Positions 39,625 to 48,133 of a stretch of DNA of 64,000 bases are shown here, piece by piece. The translations under genes were made by a program, and so were the position numbers. The stretch is taken from IMG/VR virus record IMGVR_UViG_3300007554_000511, positions 1 through 64,000 of that record; one strand, given 5' to 3'. Source of the DNA: a virus. The first letter of the stretch is position 1; every line of letters begins with the position of its first letter. The notes beneath the pieces were generated by a model. It was not told the origin of the DNA. It saw only the letters and a program-made list of their open reading frames with translations, and made no database searches.

Positions 39625-40328
39625 GCGTCAAGTACCGGTAGCAAACGCTTCACAATGTTTGCTGCTTTCTTACTACTGTCATCAACGAAATCGTCAAAGT
39701 CAATATGTGATTCATCACCCGCAAGATCACTCAATACGCGAACAACTACGAATGGCTTGTGCCAGTTGCAACACACTTGTGCGATTGCAGCACCTTCCAT
39801 TTCGACTGCATCTGCTTTGAATTGTTTAAAGAACATAGAACGTGTGTCGCTACACGCAAGATATGTATCACCAGTGATAACTCTACCAAAGTGTACTAGA
39901 TCGCCAACTTGTGACTTGATTGCTGCGCGTAATTCTGGAGACATTTTATATGCAACATCTGTATCATCATCTGTCAGTGATGGGAAACTTCCAGGAATGG
40001 CACTGATCAATTGCCCTTCGACAATTGCACCGTAGTCGTGTTGAATAAGTTGTTCTGCAACAATGACATCGCCAATTTTATATTTTGGATTAACTCCACC
40101 TGCAACACCACTAAATGCAATACTAGTGCAATTAAAGTGCCCCAATAGCAGGCTAGTAGTCATGGAGGCATTTACTTTACCAATGCCACTTTCTGCTGCT
40201 ACAACCTCGACTCCATTAATGGATCCAAATTGAAATATTTTTGTATTGATTGTTTCTGTGCGCGGTGGGGAATCCCACTCTAGTTTTGAGTATTCCTCGG
40301 GAATAGCCGAGATTACACCTACTGTCAT
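39615..40328 (-). CDS. mtnN: 5'-methylthioadenosine/S-adenosylhomocysteine nucleosidase
   Basis: MTAN cleaves adenine from MTA and SAH, by-products of polyamine synthesis and methylation. The 237-residue product has the N-terminal catalytic glutamate region VISAIPEE (residues 5-12), FSGVAGGVNP, ITGDTYLA and the ribose-binding VEMEGAAIAQV (about residues 169-179) with VLSDLAGD later. It pairs functionally with the decarboxylase at the left edge and the methyltransferase genes. Confidence 0.9.
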   Translation of the reverse strand: MTVGVISAIPEEYSKLEWDSPPRTETINTKIFQFGSINGVEVVAAESGIGKVNASMTTSLLLGHFNCTSIAFSGVAGGVNPKYKIGDVIVAEQLIQHDYGAIVEGQLISAIPGSFPSLTDDDTDVAYKMSPELRAAIKSQVGDLVHFGRVITGDTYLACSDTRSMFFKQFKADAVEMEGAAIAQVCCNWHKPFVVVRVLSDLAGDESHIDFDDFVDDSSKKAANIVKRLLPVLDAWE

Positions 40329-40338
40329 TTATACCTCG

Positions 40339-40662
40339 TTAGTCTGCGAGTTCCAATGTAACTGCTAATGGATAGTTGTTTGCTCTTGCAACTCTAACTG
40401 TTTCTTCAACTTTTTGTTCTGCGATTTCGAGATTGTACATACCAACAATTGCACGTTGTTCTACGTGAATTTTATTTGCCAAATCTGCGGCAGTTTGTTC
40501 ATCGTGTCTATACAATTCAATCAGAACATCAATAACAAAATCAAAAGGTGTTTTATCATCATTATGCATGAATACATAATAACGCTTTGGTTCATCGATT
40601 GAAATTAGCGAATGGCTGCTTACTGATACCTTTGATTCGCTTTGTGAGTCTATAATTGACAT
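40339..40662 (-). CDS. clpS: ClpS-like adaptor protein
   Basis: ClpS delivers N-degron proteins to ClpAP. The 107-residue product, started at ATG 40662 downstream of a late promoter, has MHNDDKTPFDFVIDVL (about residues 32-47), ADLANKIHVEQRAIVGMYN (about residues 57-75) and the C-terminal ARANNYPLAVTLE, which together are the ClpS core. A longer frame would start inside the late promoter. No ClpA is in the window, so it must use the host partner. Confidence 0.88.
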   Translation of the reverse strand: MSIIDSQSESKVSVSSHSLISIDEPKRYYVFMHNDDKTPFDFVIDVLIELYRHDEQTAADLANKIHVEQRAIVGMYNLEIAEQKVEETVRVARANNYPLAVTLELAD

Positions 40663-40693
40663 GTTTGAATTTAATCCGTTTCGTGTTGGTAAC

Positions 40694-40702
40694 ATATTTA
40701 TC
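40694..40702 (-). promoter_or_regulatory. T4-type late promoter GATAAATAT
   Basis: Lies between the Hsp20 terminator and the clpS start, 32 bases upstream of ATG. Confidence 0.72.
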
Positions 40703-40730
40703 AAAAAGAGAGGAGAATTGCTCTCCTCTC
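40703..40730 (-). terminator. Terminator after the Hsp20 gene
   Basis: GAGAGGAGA-GCAAT-TCTCCTCTC followed by TTTTT on the minus strand. Confidence 0.9.
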
Positions 40731-40750
40731 CCTGTAGTATATCAAAACAT

Positions 40751-41167
40751 TTAGCGAATGTCAATACGTTTAGGCATTTTTGCTTCTGGAACTTTACGCT
40801 CTAGAAGTACATAAAGCATACCATCTTCCATAGTTGCATCTAGAACTTCTACGTACTCTGCAAGTTTCCAAGAACGTGTGAAGTTACGATTTGCGATGCC
40901 GCGATGCAAATACTTGCGGTCTTCTGACTCGACTTCTGCTTTGTTGCCTTCGATTGTCAACAGGCCTTCTTTTACAGTGATGTTCAATTCATCACGTTTG
41001 AATCCTGCAAGTGCCAATGTAATTTGATATTGTGTTTCACCCACTGTCTCAACATTATATGGAGGGTATCCACTGTTGTTAAGATTTGTGAAATCCTCAA
41101 CTAGACGATCAAATCCTACTAGTGAGCGGTGAAAATCAGGAAGGTTTAGTGTTGTAATTCTTGTCAT
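40751..41167 (-). CDS. Small heat shock protein (Hsp20/IbpA)
   Basis: A 138-residue alpha-crystallin chaperone. It has the N-terminal RSLVGFDRLVEDF, the core YNVETVGETQYQITLALAGF (about residues 37-56), ELNITVKEGLLTIEG and NRNFTRSWKLAEYVEVLDA plus DGMLYVLLERKVPE. It holds unfolded proteins. Common in T4-like phages. The 90 bases upstream hold a GGGT/ACCC hairpin before the ribosome site that could act as a thermosensor; this is weak. Confidence 0.93.
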   Translation of the reverse strand: MTRITTLNLPDFHRSLVGFDRLVEDFTNLNNSGYPPYNVETVGETQYQITLALAGFKRDELNITVKEGLLTIEGNKAEVESEDRKYLHRGIANRNFTRSWKLAEYVEVLDATMEDGMLYVLLERKVPEAKMPKRIDIR

Positions 41168-41258
41168 GTTGTTTCTCCTTTAATAAGCAAGAATGATGGG
41201 TCCCATTTGGCAACCCGTGTGCATCAAACTTTTGGTTGCTGCACATAATTGTCAAGTG

Positions 41259-41792
41259 TCACTGATCCTTAGCAACACCTGCAAGTTTTTGTAGACGACC
41301 GATGAAGCCTGTATCATCACGTTCGCCTTCAAAAACAAAAGTGTTTGACTTTTTGTTGTTACGCAACTTGGTGTACATTTCACCCGCTTTGCCTGGTGAT
41401 AGTGTACCCACGTCAAACATTACGCCACCAGATTTATCATAGACTTTTGCACCATCTTTATCTTTGACTAGCACGCCGTCTTGATTGTACTTACCACCAA
41501 GTTCAATCATCTGTTGACGAAACTTTTCGTCTGTTCCCTCTGGAGCAATAACGAAAAGTGAATCCTCTGACACATGTACTTCATTGTCGGTGCCTTGATT
41601 TTCAATCCAGTAACCATCTACGAAGAAGAAGCCGTAACCTAGTTTGCGAATAGTCGCTGCTAGTGCTTTGTTACGTTGTATATTTTCTTCACGACCATAC
41701 TCGCCACGGAACGCAGTCAGTAGTGCGATAGGTCTGTCTGACTTGGCATGTTGCCAAACACGTGACAATGATGCTTCTTGTACTTGTGCCAT
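41259..41792 (-). CDS. Hypothetical phage protein
   Basis: A 177-residue alpha/beta protein with IALLTAFRGEYGREENIQRN near the start (residues 22-41) and FFFVDGYWIENQ in the middle; a regular phage protein of unknown role. Its promoter carries both sigma70 and late elements. Confidence 0.68.
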   Translation of the reverse strand: MAQVQEASLSRVWQHAKSDRPIALLTAFRGEYGREENIQRNKALAATIRKLGYGFFFVDGYWIENQGTDNEVHVSEDSLFVIAPEGTDEKFRQQMIELGGKYNQDGVLVKDKDGAKVYDKSGGVMFDVGTLSPGKAGEMYTKLRNNKKSNTFVFEGERDDTGFIGRLQKLAGVAKDQ

Positions 41793-41814
41793 TCAAATTA
41801 CTCCTTTGAATTTT

Positions 41815-41843
41815 AATATAGTGTATTTATCTCAAAATGTCAA
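41815..41843 (-). promoter_or_regulatory. Dual promoter: sigma70 with a late motif in the spacer
   Basis: TTGACA, 17 bases, TATATT, and GATAAATAC inside the spacer. The gene at 41259 could be made both early and late. Confidence 0.75.
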
Positions 41844-41846
41844 GTA

Positions 41847-42086
41847 TCATACACCAAGTTTTTCAGAAAAAAGTACAATATTTTTTGCTGGACCAATATC
41901 TTTTGGTAATCCACCATGTTCATCAATATAATGCTGTACTACTGCTTTATACCATAACTGAGAATTATGATGTGCCATTTTGTTAAACTTTGAAATACCA
42001 TGACTGGTACTATCCATTGTCATTAATGCTCTAGTTGCTTCACGCTGTAGTGTTCGCAAGTCTAGTGTTTCAACATCAATTGTCAT
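41847..42086 (-). CDS. Hypothetical small protein
   Basis: Seventy-nine residues, helical, histidine-containing (SKFNKMAHHNSQLWYK). Its stop lies next to the dual promoter. Divergent from the 42144 gene. Function unknown. Confidence 0.62.
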   Translation of the reverse strand: MTIDVETLDLRTLQREATRALMTMDSTSHGISKFNKMAHHNSQLWYKAVVQHYIDEHGGLPKDIGPAKNIVLFSEKLGV

Positions 42087-42107
42087 TACGCAATCCTTTT
42101 AATTTTA

Positions 42108-42115
42108 GATAAATA
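42108..42115 (+). promoter_or_regulatory. T4-type late promoter GATAAATA
   Basis: Plus-strand motif 28 bases before the ATG of the 42144 gene. Confidence 0.62.
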
Positions 42116-42143
42116 TATTATATAATACACCATGGAGTAAAAT

Positions 42144-42437
42144 ATGTACAAGCAAACACTTAAATATTATCCACGATTAATCAGAGAACATTCATCAGCC
42201 GACGATTTTATCGACAATAACGGTCTCAGAAACTATTACCAGTTTTTACATGATCTTAGCATACGTAGAGGTATTGCGTATAACATAAAACTATCTGACG
42301 ACAAGTTATGCTTAATCACAGAAGTAATCTACAATACTAGGCAAGATGGTTTGGAAGCAGAAAACGAGTTGCACGGAGATCCAGTGTTTAGCGATGTGGA
42401 TAATGTCGCAATTTACATAACCAAAGAAGATTTGTAA
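42144..42437 (+). CDS. Hypothetical protein
   Basis: A 97-residue protein on the plus strand, basic N-terminus (LKYYPRLIREH) and acidic tail. Late promoter upstream and terminator downstream make it an independent unit. Function unknown. Confidence 0.66.
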   Translation: MYKQTLKYYPRLIREHSSADDFIDNNGLRNYYQFLHDLSIRRGIAYNIKLSDDKLCLITEVIYNTRQDGLEAENELHGDPVFSDVDNVAIYITKEDL

Positions 42438-42460
42438 TAAAATCTTCCCATCGTTAAATT

Positions 42461-42487
42461 AAATAAGAGGGCACCGCCCTCTTATTT
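42461..42487. terminator. Perfect bidirectional terminator
   Basis: A 12-base perfect inverted repeat AAATAAGAGGGC-ACC-GCCCTCTTATTT with A/T flanks, between the convergent 42144 and S21 genes. Confidence 0.92.
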
Positions 42488-42488
42488 T

Positions 42489-42737
42489 TTACCAGCGTGA
42501 CATTTCACGTAATGTACGCAACCAGCGTTGACGGCCAGCTTCCTTTGCTGTGCGGCGTTTCTCTGAACCACCAACATAATGCTGTCTTTCGCGATATTCC
42601 ATCACGATATTTTCTTCGACGCATTTTTTCTTAAAGCGTCTGATTGCTTTTTCTATATTACCACCACGAACACTTACTGTGGTGCCTGACTTCGCGAAAC
42701 GATCTTCGTCGTTACCTTTTTGATAGTGTTTAGACAT
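42489..42737 (-). CDS. rpsU: Ribosomal protein S21-like (bS21)
   Basis: bS21 binds the 30S platform near the anti-Shine-Dalgarno and aids initiation. The 82-residue product has the conserved GNIEKAIRRFKKKCVEENI (about residues 27-45) and the basic tail SEKRRTAKEAGRQRWLR. Phages often carry bS21, thought to bias ribosomes toward phage mRNA. It overlaps the IF3 gene by eight bases. Confidence 0.92.
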   Translation of the reverse strand: MSKHYQKGNDEDRFAKSGTTVSVRGGNIEKAIRRFKKKCVEENIVMEYRERQHYVGGSEKRRTAKEAGRQRWLRTLREMSRW

Positions 42738-43272
42738 CTTTTATAATTACACCTGTTATTCTATTGCCTGCTTGAGTTAGTACTTGCTCATACTTAAATC
42801 CAGTTAGACGTACAGAAAACTCTGACACGAGATTAGCTTTAACCTCATTTCCTTTGGTGATTTCTCTGCCTCTAAGCTGGACTGTTATTTTTACTTTTGC
42901 ACCCTTCTCAATAAACTTAGCGATTTGTTTTACTTTAATATCCAAATCATGTTCACCGATGCCGGGTCTGAATTTTACTTCCTTAATCTCAATAGCGTTC
43001 TCTCTTGCCTTTTTAGCGGCTTCCTTTTCACGCTTTTTAAGTTCGTAGTTATATTTATTCAAATCAACAATTCTTGCTACGGGAGGACTACTTTTTTCGG
43101 TAATTATTACCAAGTCTTTGTCCTGTTGCATCGCTAGATCAAGCGCGTCACGCTTTGACATAATCCCAAGTTGTTCATTATCATCACCGACAACTCTTAA
43201 CTCATTGTATCTAATGCGCTCGTTTGCAATGGGTTGATCATTGCCGCGCGATCCACGATTGTACTTATCCAT
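42730..43272 (-). CDS. infC: Translation initiation factor IF-3
   Basis: IF3 keeps the subunits apart and checks start codon pairing on the 30S. The 180-residue protein has NERIRYNELRVVGDD...LGIMSKRDAL (N domain), a lysine-rich linker KKREKEAAKKAREN, and the C domain with KEVKFRPGIGEHDLDIKVKQ and KVKITVQLRGREIT, i.e. both domains of a full-length IF3. Its coupling to S21 gives a two-gene initiation control cassette. Rare in phages. Confidence 0.93.
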   Translation of the reverse strand: MDKYNRGSRGNDQPIANERIRYNELRVVGDDNEQLGIMSKRDALDLAMQQDKDLVIITEKSSPPVARIVDLNKYNYELKKREKEAAKKARENAIEIKEVKFRPGIGEHDLDIKVKQIAKFIEKGAKVKITVQLRGREITKGNEVKANLVSEFSVRLTGFKYEQVLTQAGNRITGVIIKDV

Positions 43273-43277
43273 AGTAA

Positions 43278-44516
43278 TTATTTTTGCATTTCCTTTTCTT
43301 GCTTGAATACTAGCACAGGATCACCACCATGTTGAATGAATTCCTGTGTGACTACGACTTTTTCTAGACCATCTTTGGCTAGTGTCGGAAGTTTAAATTG
43401 AATTTTAAGTAGCGCCTTCTCAATTACACTACGAAGTCCTCTGGCGCCAGTTTTGTTTTCGACAGCATTGTCTGCGATTGCTTGTAGTGATTCTGGTGTA
43501 AATTCTAGTTCAACATTGTCTAGATCAAAAAGACGTTTAAACTGACTTACTAGATTGTTCTTTGGCTCAGTTAGAACCCGAACAAGTTGTTCTGCGTTGA
43601 GTGGATCAAGTCCAACTACGATTGGGAAACGTCCCATGAATTCTGGAATCATACCATATTTGATAACATCTTGTGGAGTTACATTTTCACGAATGTTGAC
43701 TTTACTGTCTGATGGAGTTTTAACATCTGCACCGAAACCAATAGACGCCCCAGTGGCTAGTCTCTTTTCAATCACTTTATCGATACCAACAAAAGCCCCA
43801 CCGACAATGAACAGAATTTCGTCAGTCTTGACTTCAATCATATCTTGCCCCGGATGCTTACGCCCACCGCCAGGTGGGACGCGCACAGTAGTACCTTCGA
43901 CAATCTTTAGCAATGCTTGCTGTACACCTTCTCCGGATACATCCTTACTGATTGAAATGTTTTCGCCTTTTTTTGCTTTCTTATCGACTTCATCGATATA
44001 CACAATTCCGCGCTCTGCTTTCTTTACATCAAAGTCACTTGCCATAAGTAGACGTTGAATAACGTTTTCAACGTCCTCGCCCACATAACCACTCTCTGTT
44101 AGAGTAGTTGCGTCCACCTGTGCGAACGGCACATCCAGCAATTTTGCGATTGATTTTGCAATAAGAGTCTTACCAGTACCAGACGGTCCCATAACCATCA
44201 CGTTTGATTTTTCTAGTTCGACATCTTTTGACTTTGAGTTGATACGCTTATAATGGTTGTAGACGGCAACGCTCAACACTTCCTTAGCTTCATCTTGACC
44301 AATAATGTATTTGTCCAAATGGTCTTTAATTTGCTCAGGCGTTGGGATGCCGTCTACGTGTGTAGTATCAACATCAGATTTGGTATCGTGTATAATCTCA
44401 TAACATAGATCGACGCATTCATTACAGATATATATTCCAGGTCCTGCAATCAATGTTTTAATGTCTGTTTTATGTTTCCCACAAAACGAACACGTGTACT
44501 CTTTTTTCTCTGACAT
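43278..44516 (-). CDS. clpX: ClpX, ATPase subunit of ClpXP
   Basis: ClpX unfolds tagged proteins and threads them into ClpP. The 412-residue product is full length: an N-terminal zinc domain (CSFCGKH...CNECVDLC), Walker A GPSGTGKT (about residues 109-116), Walker B IVYIDEVDKKA, the pore loop GYVGEDVE, and the substrate-binding loop PGGGRKHPGQ (RKH motif). The ClpP-docking IGF-type loop and sensor regions appear intact. No clpP in the window. A phage ClpX could redirect host ClpP to tmRNA-tagged or phage substrates. Confidence 0.96.
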   Translation of the reverse strand: MSEKKEYTCSFCGKHKTDIKTLIAGPGIYICNECVDLCYEIIHDTKSDVDTTHVDGIPTPEQIKDHLDKYIIGQDEAKEVLSVAVYNHYKRINSKSKDVELEKSNVMVMGPSGTGKTLIAKSIAKLLDVPFAQVDATTLTESGYVGEDVENVIQRLLMASDFDVKKAERGIVYIDEVDKKAKKGENISISKDVSGEGVQQALLKIVEGTTVRVPPGGGRKHPGQDMIEVKTDEILFIVGGAFVGIDKVIEKRLATGASIGFGADVKTPSDSKVNIRENVTPQDVIKYGMIPEFMGRFPIVVGLDPLNAEQLVRVLTEPKNNLVSQFKRLFDLDNVELEFTPESLQAIADNAVENKTGARGLRSVIEKALLKIQFKLPTLAKDGLEKVVVTQEFIQHGGDPVLVFKQEKEMQK

Positions 44517-44526
44517 TTTTCCTCGA

Positions 44527-46038
44527 TTAGTTGTTTAGGTCGTCTAGCCAACCAGATTTCTTAACTGCTTCTGTATTTAGCTTTCGTTCAAGCGCCTTCT
44601 GCATTTTTTCTAATGCTTCTGGTGATGCACTGTCAACTACGTCTTCGATATTTACTGACTTTGCAGCATTTTCACGAAGTACATACTCTTTTTTGCCTGC
44701 ACGAACTTCTGCTAAATCTTTATTTTCCACTACCACATCTGTTTCTTTTGGTGTTTCAATAACTATATTATCACTCATTGAGGTCGGTTTGTCAAGTGAT
44801 TTTTCATCGTTATTATGATTTTTAGAAAAAAGAACATCAAAAATTTCTTCCTGTCTACCGCCTTCATTGCGGTTCTGGAAGCTAAAGTTTGCTGCGATTA
44901 GTAGAAGAACAGCTAGTGGGTCGAACACAAAAATAAACACAATGATAAGCCAACGTACGGCTGCATCAATAGTATCACGCTCTGTATTACCATAAACTAA
45001 TTCAGCGATGTATTTGATTGGGCCAACTTCTGCTTCAAGTTTGCGAATTTCACTTTCTAGTGCAAACTTTTCGTCCTGTAGAACGCCAATAGCACTTTCT
45101 GTCTCGCCAATTTTAGCAATTAGAAGTTCAATCTCTGCTGTGTTGTCAATCTCTGCACTTGATGCAAGCTCTTGTCTCAAACGACTAATAGTTTCCTGTG
45201 AAGTCGCAACTTCAACTTCTGCAATAGAACGCAAACGTGCGATTTCCGCACGTGCTGCAATAACTGCATCACTATCAACTGAATTGCGTAGTTGCTCAAT
45301 TACACCTTGTAGACGTTGTTTTTCTGCAAGTTGATTTGTACGGAAACGATCAACTGCGGATGCAGTTTGTGAACCGTAGTTCCCATCTTGAGGAACGCCA
45401 ACTAGACCTTGAAGTTCACGAATTTGATTGTTTGAAACATACTGTTGAATTAAATCAAGTTTTTCGTCAACTCTTTTGATTTGGTCCATGTAAACTTGAA
45501 CATCTTCGTTTGAGTTTTCACTTGCAATGATAGCATTTTGATCATCAATTGCTGGTTGGATACGTGCATATGCTTGATCCATACGTGCTTGTTCTGCATC
45601 GATTTGTGCTTGTACTGCACTTGTATCATTTGCAGATTCACTATCCAGTTTTTCGATTTTTGCTTCTGTGCGAGTGATCAATTCTTCATTTCTGAGAATA
45701 TCATTTTCACTACGTTCAATACGTGCTGCATTTTCTTGTCCCTGTGCAGCTTGTTCTAAGTGCGCTCTTGACAAAAAGCCAAAAATGCCCATAGATGTAA
45801 TGAACATAAGAACTACTGTAGCCATTGTTAGGTAGCTTTTCAGTAGAAACGGTGCCCTCTTCCAATTACGATATACCCATGAAGCGGAAACAAGTTTACC
45901 TACTTCAAGTGCGCCAGCCATGATGGCAACTGGTATTGCAGAGGCGGCAAAAATCGCCATAAGACCAGCGATTGAAAACCATCCTGCGATGAACGCAATA
46001 CAAATTGCGACCATAAAGGTAATAATTGGAAATATCAT
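44527..46038 (-). CDS. Membrane protein with long coiled coil and PG-binding segment
   Basis: A 503-residue protein: about three N-terminal membrane helices (residues 1-50 and 68-92), a coiled coil of about 230 residues, and another membrane helix (about residues 365-385) before an acidic tail. Inside the coiled coil, IRELQGLVGVPQDGNYGSQT (about residues 198-217) resembles a PG_binding_1 peptidoglycan-binding unit. It may bridge inner membrane and wall, for example in lysis or envelope remodelling. It has a late promoter. Confidence 0.74.
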   Translation of the reverse strand: MIFPIITFMVAICIAFIAGWFSIAGLMAIFAASAIPVAIMAGALEVGKLVSASWVYRNWKRAPFLLKSYLTMATVVLMFITSMGIFGFLSRAHLEQAAQGQENAARIERSENDILRNEELITRTEAKIEKLDSESANDTSAVQAQIDAEQARMDQAYARIQPAIDDQNAIIASENSNEDVQVYMDQIKRVDEKLDLIQQYVSNNQIRELQGLVGVPQDGNYGSQTASAVDRFRTNQLAEKQRLQGVIEQLRNSVDSDAVIAARAEIARLRSIAEVEVATSQETISRLRQELASSAEIDNTAEIELLIAKIGETESAIGVLQDEKFALESEIRKLEAEVGPIKYIAELVYGNTERDTIDAAVRWLIIVFIFVFDPLAVLLLIAANFSFQNRNEGGRQEEIFDVLFSKNHNNDEKSLDKPTSMSDNIVIETPKETDVVVENKDLAEVRAGKKEYVLRENAAKSVNIEDVVDSASPEALEKMQKALERKLNTEAVKKSGWLDDLNN

Positions 46039-46072
46039 TTTTAATCTCCTCTGATAATATCAGACCTCAACT

Positions 46073-46081
46073 GTATTTATC
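46073..46081 (-). promoter_or_regulatory. T4-type late promoter GATAAATAC
   Basis: Lies 35 bases before the ATG of the coiled-coil membrane protein gene. Confidence 0.74.
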
Positions 46082-46104
46082 ATTTTTAGGAGAAAAAATC
46101 GTAA

Positions 46105-46449
46105 CTACCAAACTAGTGCAAAGAACTCCGCATCCTTTTGGCTTTCAAAAAAGAAGAATCCATAAGCCGCTACAAATGAACTGAAATCTTTTTCACAGTT
46201 TTGTTTGCACCATTCAATCATTGCATTACGATTTGCAGTGGTCATTTGGGATGGGTTAATGACAACTGTTGTATAGCCTTTTTCGATACATTGTTCCATA
46301 AGTTTGGTTTGTGCTTGAAATGATTCAATGAATTTTTGTAATAATAACGACTTGCCAGAACCACGCCCACCATATGACACAATATTCATCTCACCTTTTT
46401 TTATACCATACATACCGTTGATAAGTTGCTTCTGCCATTTTTCCATCAT
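46105..46449 (-). CDS. Small P-loop protein
   Basis: A 114-residue protein with a Walker A motif YGGRGSGKSLLLQKF (about residues 26-40) but too short for a full ATPase; the C-terminal half (MIEWCKQNCEKDF, FFFESQKDAEFFAL) is of a different type. It may be a fusion of a truncated ATPase with a short phage domain. Overlaps upstream gene by four bases. Confidence 0.6.
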   Translation of the reverse strand: MMEKWQKQLINGMYGIKKGEMNIVSYGGRGSGKSLLLQKFIESFQAQTKLMEQCIEKGYTTVVINPSQMTTANRNAMIEWCKQNCEKDFSSFVAAYGFFFFESQKDAEFFALVW

Positions 46450-46739
46450 GCACCTAGGCTTACTGGTCCTGCAATTTCTGCAAGGAATAGCATTTGAATG
46501 AATTCGTGTTCGTCAAACTCATTATTTCCATCACGCGATTTAATTATTGTTATAGGTTCGTTATCAATCTTTCGCCATACTTTGCCTGCGTTGTACATTT
46601 TACTCATTGACGCCATCCGACTAAGATCATCTGCAATAGGATAATCACCACGAATATACCGAGTTTCAATCTCTGCTAATGGCAGACCATAAACTTCGGC
46701 AACATATGAGTCATAGCGATAGTAATGTATGATTTTCAT
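46446..46739 (-). CDS. Hypothetical protein
   Basis: Ninety-seven residues, mixed alpha/beta, no motif. One-base overlap upstream, four-base overlap downstream. Function unknown. Confidence 0.62.
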   Translation of the reverse strand: MKIIHYYRYDSYVAEVYGLPLAEIETRYIRGDYPIADDLSRMASMSKMYNAGKVWRKIDNEPITIIKSRDGNNEFDEHEFIQMLFLAEIAGPVSLGA

Positions 46740-47134
46740 TACGAACCTGTGATTAGCATAAGAGAACCATCTTCTTGCATTTCAAAATCTTCGATATAGC
46801 GATGATGTGTACCGCTCTGACGAATGCAAGATTCGGCAGCGAACCAAAGAGACTTAACAGAACCGTCTGTTGCAAACATCGTAACTTCTGCTGATGAACG
46901 CTTTCCACCATCGCGTAGGTCTGTCATTAATTCTTCGGTCGTTGCATCAGGACGAATATATTCATAGCGCACTTGACGCATTTTGTTATTGAAAATTTCA
47001 AAGTCGAGGTCTACGTTACCAGCATCGTAAATTGACCAGATTGATTCATAACCCAGTGCGGATTGCTGTTTGCCCCAGTATTCGAATGAATCTGCGATGG
47101 CTGCGACGGTATCTACAACAGTGTTCATTTTCAT
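46739..47134 (-). CDS. Hypothetical protein
   Basis: A 131-residue protein from ATG 47134, preferred because an upstream ATG sits in the AAAGGA ribosome site. Beta-rich C-terminal half. First gene behind a GAATC promoter. Function unknown. Confidence 0.64.
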   Translation of the reverse strand: MKMNTVVDTVAAIADSFEYWGKQQSALGYESIWSIYDAGNVDLDFEIFNNKMRQVRYEYIRPDATTEELMTDLRDGGKRSSAEVTMFATDGSVKSLWFAAESCIRQSGTHHRYIEDFEMQEDGSLMLITGS

Positions 47135-47157
47135 GTCCTTTATCACTTACATATATA

Positions 47158-47186
47158 TGTATAGAGTGATTCGTCCATTATGTCAA
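47158..47186 (-). promoter_or_regulatory. Sigma70-type promoter with GAATC spacer
   Basis: TTGACA, 17 bases, TATACA; spacer contains ACGAATCACTC with GAATC four bases before the -10. Confidence 0.85.
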
Positions 47187-47193
47187 GGAAAAA

Positions 47194-48129
47194 TTATATC
47201 CATTCGGATATTTTTCTACCACCTGCCGGGTAGATTGAGAAACGCGCACCTTTAACACCAAAGTTGTCACGGTCGCCTTTATACATTGCCATTAGAACTG
47301 GTTCAAATGCCTGTTCTACACGGTCGCCATTTGCATGTACCGAGCCAGTTGCTACAAGTTGATTACCTTTAAACACTGGATCACCCTGAATTACTAGATC
47401 AACGTTTTGTGCGCTGCGTTCGCCACCGAAGCCATTACCGTAAACTGCGATACCACGAAGTTTACCATTTTTGATTTTGCGGGCAAGCGTTGTTGCATTT
47501 GGTATTGCACCATCTGGATACTTTGCGATAACATCACGCGCAAATGCAAGAATTTCTTCTTTTGCTTCTGGGAATGATGCATATACTTGCTTCATTTCTC
47601 TATCACTCATACCGCCCCATTGACCGAAGTCGGTTGCTTTAGAACCCTTTTTGTGTGAGATCCAAGCAACTGCATTTCCGTTTGCATCTACTGCATGAAA
47701 ATCTGATTTTGGGGGTCCTGGAGTTGTGACAAATTGTGATACTGATACAGTGCGATCACCGATTTGAATTTCTAATTCTGGGCGATTGCCCTTCATTTTA
47801 GCGAACATTTCATTAAGTGCGTTTAGTGCAGCATCTTCGTCGCGTGTTGAAAAGCCTGCGCCTTTACCACCGAATTCGCCAGTTTTTTCTAGTGAAGTTA
47901 AGCGAACGGTGCGACCATCTTCGGTTTCAAACGTGTCTGGAATATAACCAGATTTTAAACGTGCAAGTGTATCTTCGTCACGCTTCAAGCGGACTGAAGG
48001 TTCTGTTTGACCTGCCAGAACAAATGCTTCACCTGCTTCATACTTCTGTATGAATTTGGCAAGTCTTGCTTGACTTTTTAACAAGTCTTTACGTTCTAGT
48101 TTCTTTTCAGTTAGTTCGCTGTATCTCAT
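47194..48129 (-). CDS. Hypothetical late protein, possible nuclease-like
   Basis: A 311-residue protein from ATG 48129. Segments VAWISHKKGSKATDFGQWGG (about residues 152-171) and YGNGFGGE are shared with a phage protein type I cannot name firmly; the ISHKKG..FGQWGG wording recalls nuclease-like phage proteins. An ATG five codons earlier lies inside the late promoter GATAAATAC. There is almost no leader between promoter and start. Confidence 0.65.
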   Translation of the reverse strand: MRYSELTEKKLERKDLLKSQARLAKFIQKYEAGEAFVLAGQTEPSVRLKRDEDTLARLKSGYIPDTFETEDGRTVRLTSLEKTGEFGGKGAGFSTRDEDAALNALNEMFAKMKGNRPELEIQIGDRTVSVSQFVTTPGPPKSDFHAVDANGNAVAWISHKKGSKATDFGQWGGMSDREMKQVYASFPEAKEEILAFARDVIAKYPDGAIPNATTLARKIKNGKLRGIAVYGNGFGGERSAQNVDLVIQGDPVFKGNQLVATGSVHANGDRVEQAFEPVLMAMYKGDRDNFGVKGARFSIYPAGGRKISEWI

Positions 48130-48133
48130 AGAT

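Noticed and set aside
41168-41258. ROSE-type RNA thermometer before Hsp20
   Set aside because: Only a short GGGT/ACCC hairpin is visible and it does not clearly cover the ribosome site.
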